DNA from: Hymenobacter sp.
GTDB taxonomy: Bacteria > Bacteroidota > Bacteroidia > Cytophagales > Hymenobacteraceae
DNA length: 9,326 nucleotides
NCBI GenBank assembly: GCA_025362615.1
Contig: JANYFQ010000395.1
Location: 1 to 9,326, forward strand
Reading direction: 5' to 3'
The number at the start of each line of letters is the position of its first letter. The stretch's first letter is position 1. The notes under the pieces are model-generated. The model made no database searches. It saw only the letters and a list, made by a program, of their open reading frames with translations, and had not been told where the DNA came from. The position numbers and the translations under genes were made by a program. This document shows positions 1 to 6,173 of this stretch, in pieces.

Positions 1-4
1 CACT

Positions 5-161
5 CAACCGCGAAGCGGTGTCATGTTGATAGTCAGGTTATTTGCTGAATTTCCCAACCGCGAAGCGGTGGCACCTATCAGGGGCGGGAGGTGTCACCGC
101 TTCGCGGTTGGGGTCTGACATCCATGCCGTTACTACCAACCTATCACCGCTTCGCGGTTGG
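5..161. repeat. Four REP-like palindromes in nested inverted arrangement
   Basis: Four copies of a unit with core ACCGC-GAA-GCGGT lie at 5-20 and 54-70 (forward) and 95-111 and 145-161 (reverse). Each core is a 5-bp stem with a 3-nt loop. Cores start at 7, 57, 96 and 146, so each same-orientation pair is spaced exactly 50 bp and the cluster is mirror-symmetric. The two inner copies extend into a long hairpin listed separately. Spacers do not resemble one another beyond a short shared ACCTATCA. The stretch 1-199 lies downstream of the leftward metalloprotease gene and I see no gene in it. The architecture matches REP/BIME-type repeats. The family is not one I can name, and the mobilising enzyme is not in the window. 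Confidence 0.85.
53..112. repeat. Long hairpin (REPIN-like), 24-bp arms
   Basis: Arms 53-76 and 89-112 are reverse complements at 23 of 24 positions. The single exception, 71 against 94, would be a G-U pair in RNA. The loop 77-88 is 12 nt and G-rich. The arms contain the second and third copies of the palindrome cluster. No T-run follows on either strand, so it is not a canonical rho-independent terminator, although a stem this strong just past the end of the metalloprotease gene could still stop transcription or protect the 3' end. A REPIN, meaning two REPs in inverted orientation around a short spacer, is the best structural description. Confidence 0.85.
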
Positions 162-199
162 CAAATTTCACCGAGTGCGTAAGTCCTAAATCAGTCACT

Positions 200-2302
200 C
201 TACTCCCGCACCAGATTCAAGTGCTGCTTCGTGCCGTTTTCATCGTTGAAAACCAGCACGTACCAGCCGGGCGCTAGCGTCGCTACGTCGAGCGTCAGCA
301 CGTTCAGGCCGGCCTGCACCCCGGCAATGCGAACGAGGCGCTCGCGGCCCACGGCATCGTACACCTGAAACCGGAGGGTTGCCCCTTTGGCCGCTGTAAG
401 TTGAATTTGGGCCTGCCCGGCAACGGGCACCGGGTTCGGAAATAGCGCCAGCGCGGCGGCATTGGGACCGGCGGGCAGCACGGGCAGCGGCGCGGCGTAG
501 TCGGTACTGCCGTCGGGGCGGCGCAGGCCGAGGCGGTAGTAAATGAGGCTTTTAGGCGAAACAGGGTCGAGAAATTGGTAAACCGGGCCGGCGCCGGCCG
601 ACGCGGCGGCCACGGGCAGCCACGGGCCCAGGGTATCGGCGGCGGCCGTGCGCTCTACCACGAAGCCAACGAGGAAACATTCGTCGCGGGTGGCCCAGAT
701 GACACGCACGCCTGCCCCAGCTACCGCCCCAGCTACCGCCTCAGCTGTCAAGTTGGTAAGCGGGGCCGGCAGCAGGGGCGGGCCGCCGCAGCCCAGGGGC
801 CGGAAGCTGCGTTCGCGCAGTACGCGGCGGCCCCCGGCCACGTCGCTGCCGGCGGCGAGCCGCCGCGAGTTTTGCCCCGGCGCGATGCCGAAATGCATGA
901 CTGCCCCCCGGCTGATGAGGTGCCCCAACTGCTGGGCGTGGCCCAGCTCGTGAACGGCCACCGACTCAAAATCAACGTCGGGCTGCACAGCCAGGGCCGG
1001 ACCGGGCTGAAACGCCCGCGCCTCATCGAACTGCATATCAATCTCCGTCACGTAAAACGGCGTGTCGCCGGAGCCAGTGAAACAGCCCTGGTAATAGCTC
1101 GTGGTGCGGGCGAGTACCTGCGCGGGCAACTCGGCTCCCTGGTCAAAAGCGACGACGTTCTGGCCATCGCCGGCAATGGTGTTGGTGCCGGTGGGCGGGC
1201 CAACCTGCCAGTTCATCCCGGTTTGGCAGCGCCAGGTAGCCAGGGCACGCTCCCAGGCGTCGGGAAAGCCGTTTCGGGCCACGAAATTGGGTCCGAACCG
1301 AAACGTAAGGCCACCCGCGCCGTCGAGCGCCACATGGGTCGGGGCTTTGAGAATGCGCCCGTCGGTGCTTTCGACGTTGGTGAGGGCGTAGCCAACCGTC
1401 AGCACGTCGGGGCTTTCGGCCGCGAGCTGGCCGTCGGTGGTCACGTGTACCGTGCCGGTGCCCGCCGGGTGCCCGCCGCTGCCCACGCTGGGCACCCGCA
1501 CCCGAATTTGGGTGTCGGTCCAGGCCAGGTAATCGGCGGGGCGGGCGCGGGTACGGGCCACGCCGCCGTCGTCCGCATTTTTAAACTCCACAAAACCCGC
1601 GCCTTGCGTACTGCCAAAGCCAGTGCCCGTCAGCGTGAGCACCGCCCCGGTGCCGGCGGTGGTTTGCAACGGGCTAAGGCCGGTGAGCACGGGGGCCAGC
1701 GTACCACGAGCGGCGTTGGGGCGAATATTTGAGGCCGGCCGGGGCCGCAGCACTTGCCGCGCCTGCCCCGTCTGCCGTGCCAGTTCCCGGTAAAAAACGG
1801 CACCTACTGCCGGGTACTGCCGGAAAGGTTCGGCGGCAGTGCCGTCGGTTTCGTTGTATTCGATGAAACCCTGCAAGCTGCCGTAAGCCGCCAGCCCGCC
1901 CGCCCCCCCCGGCCACGGGGCCGGGTACAGAAACAGTACGCCCTGCTGCCCCGCTTCGAGTTGTAGCGTGTTGGTGAGGATTTCCCGACGCTGCTCCAAC
2001 CGGCCGCCTTCGGTGATGACAGTCAGGGCCATAGTGTCGGCGGCTGTGCCCTTCAACACGCTGAAAACCCGCAGGCGGTGGCGGGTAAAAAGCCGCCCGC
2101 CAACCCGGTAGCTCCGGGCATCCAGCACGGCCGCCTCAACGATTAGCGTAGACTGGGCGGCACGACGGGCGGGGGCCAAAAGCAGCAAACCACAGCGTAG
2201 CTCAAGGGCCGGGCCGGGCGTTATCGGCTGGGCCTTCACGCCCAACAAAACACTGATTGACAGAATAAAAAAGGCAGGCAAACGACGAAGCAGCGGATTC
2301 AT
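200..2302 (-). CDS. Secreted matrixin-like zinc metalloprotease with IPT/TIG and T9SS sorting domains
   Basis: This 700-residue protein is probably exported and then secreted or surface-anchored by the type IX system. I chose the ATG at 2302 because it opens a clean signal peptide (two Arg, hydrophobic stretch, likely cleavage after Ala24, V-K-A|Q). The frame stays open to 2371 but that extension looks non-coding. Residues about 203-305 form an IPT/TIG immunoglobulin-like domain. The catalytic site is HELGHAQQLGH at 451-461 (His451, Glu452, His455, His461), followed by a possible Met-turn at Met469 (AVMHFG). The spacing is that of metzincins, but Gln replaces the usual Gly of HExxHxxGxxH. Residues about 515-610 look like a fibronectin-III-type domain. 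The last 84 residues, beginning near LFPNP and containing YDAVGR and GWYVLVF, are a typical T9SS type A sorting domain. The substrate is unknown. It appears to be transcribed alone. Confidence 0.9.
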   Translation of the reverse strand: MNPLLRRLPAFFILSISVLLGVKAQPITPGPALELRCGLLLLAPARRAAQSTLIVEAAVLDARSYRVGGRLFTRHRLRVFSVLKGTAADTMALTVITEGGRLEQRREILTNTLQLEAGQQGVLFLYPAPWPGGAGGLAAYGSLQGFIEYNETDGTAAEPFRQYPAVGAVFYRELARQTGQARQVLRPRPASNIRPNAARGTLAPVLTGLSPLQTTAGTGAVLTLTGTGFGSTQGAGFVEFKNADDGGVARTRARPADYLAWTDTQIRVRVPSVGSGGHPAGTGTVHVTTDGQLAAESPDVLTVGYALTNVESTDGRILKAPTHVALDGAGGLTFRFGPNFVARNGFPDAWERALATWRCQTGMNWQVGPPTGTNTIAGDGQNVVAFDQGAELPAQVLARTTSYYQGCFTGSGDTPFYVTEIDMQFDEARAFQPGPALAVQPDVDFESVAVHELGHAQQLGHLISRGAVMHFGIAPGQNSRRLAAGSDVAGGRRVLRERSFRPLGCGGPPLLPAPLTNLTAEAVAGAVAGAGVRVIWATRDECFLVGFVVERTAAADTLGPWLPVAAASAGAGPVYQFLDPVSPKSLIYYRLGLRRPDGSTDYAAPLPVLPAGPNAAALALFPNPVPVAGQAQIQLTAAKGATLRFQVYDAVGRERLVRIAGVQAGLNVLTLDVATLAPGWYVLVFNDENGTKQHLNLVRE
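714..749. repeat. 12-bp tandem repeat inside the metalloprotease gene
   Basis: Three tandem 12-bp units (714-725, 726-737, 738-749; the third diverges at two positions) encode the Ala-Val-Ala-Gly repeats at the start of the presumed fibronectin-type domain. The period is a multiple of three, so copy-number change would lengthen or shorten this linker without shifting the frame. Confidence 0.7.
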
Positions 2303-2385
2303 GACGACAAAAAGCAAGGAGCGGGAAGGGCAGGTCAAGATACGGCGGCCGGTGTGAAACGGGCCGCTCAACTCAACTTTTTATC

Positions 2386-2406
2386 GGCTTTGCAAGTATC
2401 AAAGCC
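2386..2406. promoter_or_regulatory. 7-bp dyad in the divergent promoter region
   Basis: The 160-bp gap between the leftward metalloprotease gene and the rightward lipoprotein gene must hold both promoters. In its middle, GGCTTTG (2386-2392) and CAAAGCC (2400-2406) form a perfect 7-bp inverted repeat around a 7-nt spacer. That suits a dimeric regulator's operator or a small hairpin. I could not place a convincing Bacteroidota promoter (TTTG / TAnnTTTG). The operator role is inference only. Confidence 0.3.
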
Positions 2407-2462
2407 AGCGCCAGTGGCCCTGGCCCAACGGTTTTTCTTTCCTCCTTTTCTACCCAACTGCC

Positions 2463-2645
2463 ATGAAATCGTTTCGTTTTCCCTTGTTCTTGCTGCTTGG
2501 CCTGCTCACGTTTGGCCTCAGCAGCTGCGATGCCATCGGGAGCATTTTCAAAGCCGGCGCTTACACCGGCATCATCGGCGTGGTATTGATTGTGGCGTTG
2601 GTGTTGTTTCTCATCAGTAAAATGCGCGGCGGACGCAACGTGTAG
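2463..2645 (+). CDS. Small lipoprotein with one transmembrane helix, function unknown
   Basis: This 60-residue protein begins MKSFRFPLFLLLG and has a lipoprotein signal with the lipobox LSSC, so Cys22 is the likely lipidated residue, followed by Asp-Ala. Residues about 36-52 (IIGVVLIVALVLF) are a strong membrane helix, and the tail KMRGGRNV is basic. The mature protein would therefore be about 39 residues, with a lipid anchor at one end and a helix at the other. I recall similar tiny proteins (lipobox, then an IFKAG-like stretch, then one helix) in other Bacteroidota, usually called hypothetical. I do not recognise a function. It stands alone between a divergent gene on the left and a strong terminator on the right. 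Its TAG stop lies inside the left copy of the GTAR-hairpin repeat. No Shine-Dalgarno is evident. Confidence 0.75.
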   Translation: MKSFRFPLFLLLGLLTFGLSSCDAIGSIFKAGAYTGIIGVVLIVALVLFLISKMRGGRNV

Positions 2646-2665
2646 CGCGGGTTTTCAACCCGCGC
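2642..2665 (+). repeat. GTAR-hairpin repeat, left copy
   Basis: GTAG followed by the hairpin CGCGGGTT-TTC-AACCCGCG and a C. Its reverse complement matches 2795-2818 at 23 of 24 positions. A GTAG tetranucleotide directly 5' of a short hairpin is a hallmark of REP elements recognised by RAYT transposases in Gammaproteobacteria; applying that here is inference. The GTAG includes the TAG stop codon of the lipoprotein gene. Confidence 0.75.
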
Positions 2666-2714
2666 CACACGGTTTCAGAGCCTGCCCGAACACGCTGACA
2701 CAAAAATTATTTGT

Positions 2715-2759
2715 AAAAAACAGCGGCCCGCTTCCAATGGAGGCGGGCCGCTGTTTTTT
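2715..2759. terminator. Strong bidirectional rho-independent terminator
   Basis: Stem 2721-2735 pairs with 2739-2753 (15 bp, including one G-T pair, 3-nt loop). It is flanked by A6 (2715-2720) on the left and T6 (2754-2759) on the right, so a U-tract follows the stem in either direction. It sits between two convergent genes: the lipoprotein gene ends at 2645 (+) and the hydroxylase gene ends at 2820 (-). It should terminate both. Confidence 0.92.
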
Positions 2760-2794
2760 GTTGGTTTGCGGTTGAAAAGTGACACGGCTATCAC

Positions 2795-2818
2795 GCGCGG
2801 GTTGAAAACCCGCGTTAC
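2795..2818 (-). repeat. GTAR-hairpin repeat, right copy (inverted)
   Basis: This is the inverted partner of the copy at 2642-2665. Read on the minus strand it is GTAA followed by the same 8-bp hairpin with a TTC loop. It begins one base after the hydroxylase stop codon (2820-2822). The two copies bracket the terminator symmetrically, with 129 bp between them. Confidence 0.75.
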
Positions 2819-2819
2819 G

Positions 2820-3473
2820 TTATTTTTTGCCCGGCATGGTGCCGATGAGGTGGTCCCAGAGTGTGCTGCTTACGCCAAAAGCCACTTCGTCTTGCCGGTA
2901 GTGATGCTGACTGTGGTGCGTCCACCATACTTTAAGAAAGTTTTTGGGCGGTGCATAAGCGTGGATGGAATAATGCACGAACAAGTACGTAGCGTAGCCA
3001 AACGTGAAACCCGCCAGCACCCCAAACGCCCAACTGCCAAACGCCAACCGAAAAATAAAAAACAGCAGCGACACCACGAACACCGAAATGATGGGCGGCA
3101 TGGCCAGCCGGGTTTTGTCCTTCGGGAACTCGTGATGCACCCCGTGCATGGTGTACTGAATTTTGGCCCGCTTGGCGGTGGTGGCCGGCAAATGGTAGAG
3201 GTACCGATGCACGGCGTACTCCATGAAGCTGAAAAACAGCCAGCCCCCCATAAATAGCGTCAGCGCCGAAGCGCCCGACAAAAACCCGTGGGTGAGGCCG
3301 TAGTACAAGCTGCTGAGGGCCGTAACTGCAAAAATGCCCACCGGCCAGGCAATGTGGGTGTGCGAGAGGCGCTCCAGGGCCGGGTTTTCAAAAAGCTGAG
3401 CGGAACCCTTGTGCTTCGGCCGCACCGCCGGAGCGGGGGCCGTGGCTACGGGCGCTTCCGAGACTGACTGCAT
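2820..3473 (-). CDS. Fatty acid 2-hydroxylase-like membrane di-iron enzyme (sterol desaturase superfamily)
   Basis: This 217-residue integral membrane protein has the eight-histidine signature of the fatty acid hydroxylase/sterol desaturase superfamily: HRYLYH (His89, His94), HGVHH (His110, His113, His114), HYSIH (His167, His171) and HHSQHH (His187, His190, His191). Hydrophobic segments lie near 39-60, 66-86, 127-143 and 147-166. The context HGVHHEFPKDKTRLAMPP and the C-terminal FGVSSTLWDHLIGT resemble the Scs7/FA2H branch, which 2-hydroxylates acyl chains of sphingolipids, more than sterol desaturases. It lacks the N-terminal cytochrome b5 domain of the eukaryotic enzymes. The likely role is hydroxylating fatty acids of membrane lipids, possibly sphingolipids, which many Bacteroidota make. 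I chose the ATG at 3473 because the open frame upstream overlaps aroK and is not protein-like. It lies 46 bp downstream of aroK and is probably co-transcribed with it. Confidence 0.88.
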   Translation of the reverse strand: MQSVSEAPVATAPAPAVRPKHKGSAQLFENPALERLSHTHIAWPVGIFAVTALSSLYYGLTHGFLSGASALTLFMGGWLFFSFMEYAVHRYLYHLPATTAKRAKIQYTMHGVHHEFPKDKTRLAMPPIISVFVVSLLFFIFRLAFGSWAFGVLAGFTFGYATYLFVHYSIHAYAPPKNFLKVWWTHHSQHHYRQDEVAFGVSSTLWDHLIGTMPGKK

Positions 3474-3519
3474 AGACAAGCGGTAGGTAATGGGGAAAAT
3501 AACAAGCCAAAGCGCAAAA

Positions 3520-4071
3520 TTACGCACCAGCGTCTGGCTGGGTTGCGGCAAGGGCCGGGCCGAAACCCGCCGCCGCCAGCCGGGGCAGTAAAGCAGGCCC
3601 TGCGCAGCCGGCCCCGGCGCAACGCAACCGGGCCTGGGCGTAAAACCCCCGGCGGTGGGCCAGGGTTTTGGTAAGCCAAGCAGTTGGGTCGGGGTGAGCG
3701 GCCAGCAGCGGGCGCGGCGCGGCGGCGGAAGCGGCCAGCCGGGCTGCAAGCTGTGGCACCGGCACATCGAGCCACAGCGTGAGACTGGCCGCTTGCAAGG
3801 CCGTCAGGTTGGCGTGGAAACAGGGCGTGCCGCCGCCCGTGGCCAGCACCAGCGGCGCAGGCCGGGCCAGCAGTTGGCGCAACACGTCGGCTTCGATTTC
3901 CCGAAAATGCGCCTCGCCGCGCGTGGCAAAAATTTCGCCCACCGATTGGCCCATGCGGGCTTCAATTTCGTGGTCGAGGTCGCAGAATGGGAGCGACAAG
4001 GCCAGGCCCAAGGCACGGCCCAGGGTGGTTTTGCCCGAGCCGGGCATTCCGAGGAGGGCAAGATGGGGCAT
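3520..4071 (-). CDS. aroK: Shikimate kinase
   Basis: This enzyme phosphorylates shikimate at the 3-hydroxyl with ATP, the fifth step of the chorismate pathway, in the cytoplasm. The 183-residue product is near the usual length of about 170-180. Walker A is GMPGSGKT (residues 8-15). DLD (31-33) with the following HEIE matches the shikimate-binding Asp motif. Arg57 in HFREIE and GGG (79-81) in LATGGGTP are the other substrate-site elements. RPLL (Arg120) lies in the lid region and HRRGFY (around 139-144) holds the late Arg/Tyr motif. The ATG at 4071 places the P-loop at the normal distance from the N-terminus; the frame runs open further upstream, through an AT-rich array, to 4215. The C-terminus, after about residue 145, is Ala-rich and poorly conserved. 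It is followed after 46 bp by the hydroxylase gene. Confidence 0.95.
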   Translation of the reverse strand: MPHLALLGMPGSGKTTLGRALGLALSLPFCDLDHEIEARMGQSVGEIFATRGEAHFREIEADVLRQLLARPAPLVLATGGGTPCFHANLTALQAASLTLWLDVPVPQLAARLAASAAAPRPLLAAHPDPTAWLTKTLAHRRGFYAQARLRCAGAGCAGPALLPRLAAAGFGPALAATQPDAGA

Positions 4072-4078
4072 TTTTTGG

Positions 4079-4236
4079 TGTTGAATTGTTAAATTGTTGG
4101 CTGTTGTTGGCCGTTTTTGGGCATTGACGGGTGAGTTTGCCCGGTTTTGAACGCGGGGTATTGCATCGTCGGCCACTGCCCAGACGGTACGTGAGAACGA
4201 CCAACAATTTAGCAATTCAACAATTTAACAATTAAA
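4079..4236. repeat. Inverted AT-rich 8-bp arrays around a 100-bp core
   Basis: The 22-nt arms 4079-4100 and 4201-4222 are reverse complements at 21 of 22 positions, enclosing exactly 100 bp. Read inward, each arm is a run of 8-bp units of the type TTRAATTG ending in TTGG. The left arm has two units; the right has about four (TTTAATTG, TTAAATTG, TTGAATTG, CTAAATTG, from 4236 to 4205). The arms are AT-rich against a GC-rich background, while the 100-bp core has ordinary composition and no evident gene. The stop codon of the permease gene (4232-4234) lies inside the right array. It fills the gap between the permease and aroK genes, so the aroK promoter, if separate, must lie in it. A MITE-like element is an alternative reading. 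Confidence 0.8.
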
Positions 4237-5302
4237 CAGACAGCTTCACCCGCGGGTCGAGCAGGGCGTAGAGCAAATCGACGCCGATGTTGATGAGTAC
4301 AAACAGCGCGGCGACGAACAACGTGGCACCCATCACGACCGGAAAATCGAGGCTTTCGACGGCGCGAAGCGTGACCGTGCCCAAGCCTTTCCAGTTGAAG
4401 ATGTATTCGATGAAGAACGCTCCCGCCATCAGCGAAGCCAGCCAGCCCGATACGGCCGTGACCACCGGGTTGAGGGCGTTGCGCAACGCATGGCGCAAAA
4501 CCGTGGCCGCCCGCGACAAGCCTTTGGCCCGCGCCGTGCGGATGTAGTCCTGGCTCAAAACGTCGAGCATACTCGAGCGGGTGAGCTGGGTGATAATGGC
4601 CAGCGGGCGCACCCCCAGCGCCACGGCCGGCAGCAGCAGGTTGCGCCAGGCTACGTGCCGCGTCCCGCTAAACGGGTCGGTTTCAAAAAGCTGCCCCGTG
4701 AGGCTGAGGCCGGTGTAGCGGCTCCAGTAAAAGCCGAAGGTGACGGCAATGGCGATGGCCGCCACAAACGAGGGCACCGAAATGCCGAGCACCGACACGC
4801 TCACCAGCACCCGGTCGAGCCACGATTGGGGCCGCAACGCCGCCGCCACGCCCAGCGCCACGCCACCCGTAGCCGCCAGCAGCATAGCCGCCACCGCCAG
4901 CCACAAGGTGCCGGGAAAATAGTCGAGTAGCAGCGTCAGCACGTCCTTATTGCTCTGGAAAGAGCGCCGCAAATACGGCACTTTCAGCACCAGCGCCCGC
5001 CCCGCAGTGGCCCCAAGCGGCAGCAGCGCCAGCCCGCCGTAGCGGGCGCGGCCGGCCGAGTCCTGCGGGTGCAGGCCCAGCGGCGACACGTCGTTGAGGT
5101 AGCCCGCGAGGCGGGCGGGCAGCGGCTCGTTCAGGCCCAAATCGGCGGCGATGGCGGCGCGGGTGGCGGCATCGCCGCGCTGCCCGGCCAGCAGCGCGGC
5201 GGGGTCGCCGGGCAGTACGTTGAAGAGGAAAAACACCGTGCAGGCCACGCCCAGCAGCACCAAAAAGCCCTGGGCAACGCGGCGGAGGAGGAAGGCAAAC
5301 AT
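4232..5302 (-). CDS. ABC transporter permease, DppB/OppB type
   Basis: This 356-residue inner-membrane permease belongs to the dipeptide/oligopeptide/nickel ABC importer family (binding-protein-dependent permeases). The N-terminus, with a first helix at about 10-30 followed by LPGDPAALLAGQRG, is typical of DppB/OppB. Further hydrophobic segments lie near 130-155, 165-190, 220-238, 278-300 and 320-346. The cytoplasmic EAA-type loop that contacts the ATPase is at about 253-279 (YIRTARAKGLSRAATVLRHA). The end, DLLYALLDPRVKLSV, is the usual family tail. The periplasmic stretch between the first two helices is long (about 100 residues), as in DppB/GsiC relatives. The second permease, ATPases and binding protein are not in this window, so it may be a stand-alone gene or the partners may be elsewhere. 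The substrate cannot be read from the permease. The ATG at 5302 is well placed. Confidence 0.92.
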   Translation of the reverse strand: MFAFLLRRVAQGFLVLLGVACTVFFLFNVLPGDPAALLAGQRGDAATRAAIAADLGLNEPLPARLAGYLNDVSPLGLHPQDSAGRARYGGLALLPLGATAGRALVLKVPYLRRSFQSNKDVLTLLLDYFPGTLWLAVAAMLLAATGGVALGVAAALRPQSWLDRVLVSVSVLGISVPSFVAAIAIAVTFGFYWSRYTGLSLTGQLFETDPFSGTRHVAWRNLLLPAVALGVRPLAIITQLTRSSMLDVLSQDYIRTARAKGLSRAATVLRHALRNALNPVVTAVSGWLASLMAGAFFIEYIFNWKGLGTVTLRAVESLDFPVVMGATLFVAALFVLINIGVDLLYALLDPRVKLSV

Positions 5303-5310
5303 TCTGTTTT

Positions 5311-5430
5311 TTGATTTTAGGTATTCGGTATTTGGGTGTTAGGTCTTCGGTTTATGGCTCGTCAAAAACCCAACACCCAATACCGCACACCCAAATACCA
5401 AGCATCAAAAGCCGAACATCAACACCAAAA
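5311..5430. repeat. Inverted degenerate 7-bp arrays
   Basis: This fills the gap between the methyltransferase and permease genes. The left arm, from 5321, is a run of heptamers: GTATTCG, GTATTTG, GGTGTTA, GGTCTTC, GGTTTAT. The right arm, read on the minus strand from about 5426, is GGTGTTG, ATGTTCG, GCTTTTG, ATGCTTG, GTATTTG, GGTGTGC, GGTATTG, GGTGTTG. The longest perfect inverted match is 13 bp, 5327-5339 with 5387-5399. The shared consensus is roughly GGTNTTG. The arms nearly meet, so the whole region can fold as an imperfect hairpin. Any separate promoter for the permease gene must lie within this repeat. Confidence 0.75.
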
Positions 5431-5435
5431 ACATT

Positions 5436-6107
5436 TTATTTGCTAATAACCGCCGTGCCGCCGCTGTCGGGCAGCGGCAAAAACCCAATGCCTTCGGCGG
5501 CGCAAAATTCCAGCACGGCCTGATGGGCACCTTTGTACTCGTCGTTGTTGAAGTCGTGGACGAAGATGTAGCCGCCGGGCGACAGGCGGGGGTAGAAAAA
5601 CCGCAGGCCCTCGAGGATGGGGTCGTACAAATCGGCGTCGAGGCTGACGAAGCAGAAGGTGTCGTCCACGCCTTCGGCGGTGGCCGGAAAGAAGCCTTTT
5701 TTAACGATGCACTGCTGCGGGTGAGGCATCTTTTGCAGCACCATTTCCACGCTGGTGTTGGCGAAGTTCTGCTCGCCGGTCGAGAAGCCGCTGGTTTTTT
5801 CGGTGGCCACGTCGGCGTGGTCGAAGCCGGCGAAGGTGTCGAACAGATACAGCTTGCGGTCGGTAAAAAGCTGGTTGAGGCGCTTGGCGAAGTCGCCCTG
5901 GTACACGCCCAACTCGGCCACGTTGCCGGGCACTTGCTTGGCCATCATCTCCTGAAAGCAGAGCCCGAGCGTGGCGTAGCGCACGTAGTCGAGGTTGGGG
6001 GGCAGCGGGGCCGGGGCCGTTTTGTAGTTCAGCGACTTTGTGAAATACAGCCCCTTAGCGGAAAATACGCGGGCGGCTTTCTGAAACAATGCACGGCTGG
6101 CACTCAT
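5436..6107 (-). CDS. TylF/MycF-family O-methyltransferase
   Basis: This 223-residue, SAM-dependent, Rossmann-fold methyltransferase resembles the macrocin/mycinamicin (TylF/MycF/NovP) family, which methylates sugar hydroxyls in a metal-dependent way. AELGVYQGDFAKRLN (residues 64-78) is the SAM-binding motif I and LYLFDTFAGFD (86-96) is a family hallmark. SLDADLYDP (155-163, Asp157 and Asp159) and FVHDF (182-186) correspond to the acidic metal-binding cluster. It ends in GGTAVISK, as expected for the last strand. In Bacteroidota such genes usually act in surface-polysaccharide or other glycan modification; the acceptor here is unknown and no glycosyltransferase is nearby. I chose the ATG at 6107; the frame is open further upstream but runs through a terminator hairpin and a perfect inverted repeat. 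The terminator lies only 22 bp before the start. Confidence 0.88.
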   Translation of the reverse strand: MSASRALFQKAARVFSAKGLYFTKSLNYKTAPAPLPPNLDYVRYATLGLCFQEMMAKQVPGNVAELGVYQGDFAKRLNQLFTDRKLYLFDTFAGFDHADVATEKTSGFSTGEQNFANTSVEMVLQKMPHPQQCIVKKGFFPATAEGVDDTFCFVSLDADLYDPILEGLRFFYPRLSPGGYIFVHDFNNDEYKGAHQAVLEFCAAEGIGFLPLPDSGGTAVISK

Positions 6108-6129
6108 AGCAATAACAACGGGCACGGGC

Positions 6130-6164
6130 AAAAGAACCCGCGTAAAGGTAACGCGGGTTCTTTT
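6130..6164. terminator. Bidirectional terminator or attenuator before the methyltransferase gene
   Basis: AAAAGAACCCGCGT (6130-6143) and ACGCGGGTTCTTTT (6151-6164) form a perfect 14-bp stem with a 7-nt loop. The A and T runs at its ends make it read as an intrinsic terminator in both directions. For leftward transcription it follows the DoxX gene (end 6229) and lies 22 bp before the methyltransferase ATG. Either that gene has a promoter squeezed into or overlapping the stem, or it is expressed by read-through. The arms share GTAACGCGGGTT with the GTAR-hairpin repeats at 2642 and 2795. Confidence 0.8.
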
Positions 6165-6173
6165 TGGAGCGGC

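Noticed and set aside
5..161. CRISPR array, because of near-identical short repeats with 33-nt spacers
   Set aside because: The units are only about 17 bp, two are inverted relative to the other two, the middle spacing differs, and there is no cas gene.
575..1732. 385-residue plus-strand reading frame opposite the metalloprotease
   Set aside because: It is antisense to a gene with clear domains, and its translation is low-complexity Gly/Ala/Arg-rich, the usual shadow in GC-rich DNA.
3474..3767. N-terminal extension of the hydroxylase up to 3767
   Set aside because: It would overlap the aroK coding region out of frame, is Pro/Arg-rich, and is not needed for a complete hydroxylase.
4101..4200. 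A gene fragment inside the 100-bp core of the inverted element
   Set aside because: No frame gives a recognisable peptide, and the stretch is too short to support one.
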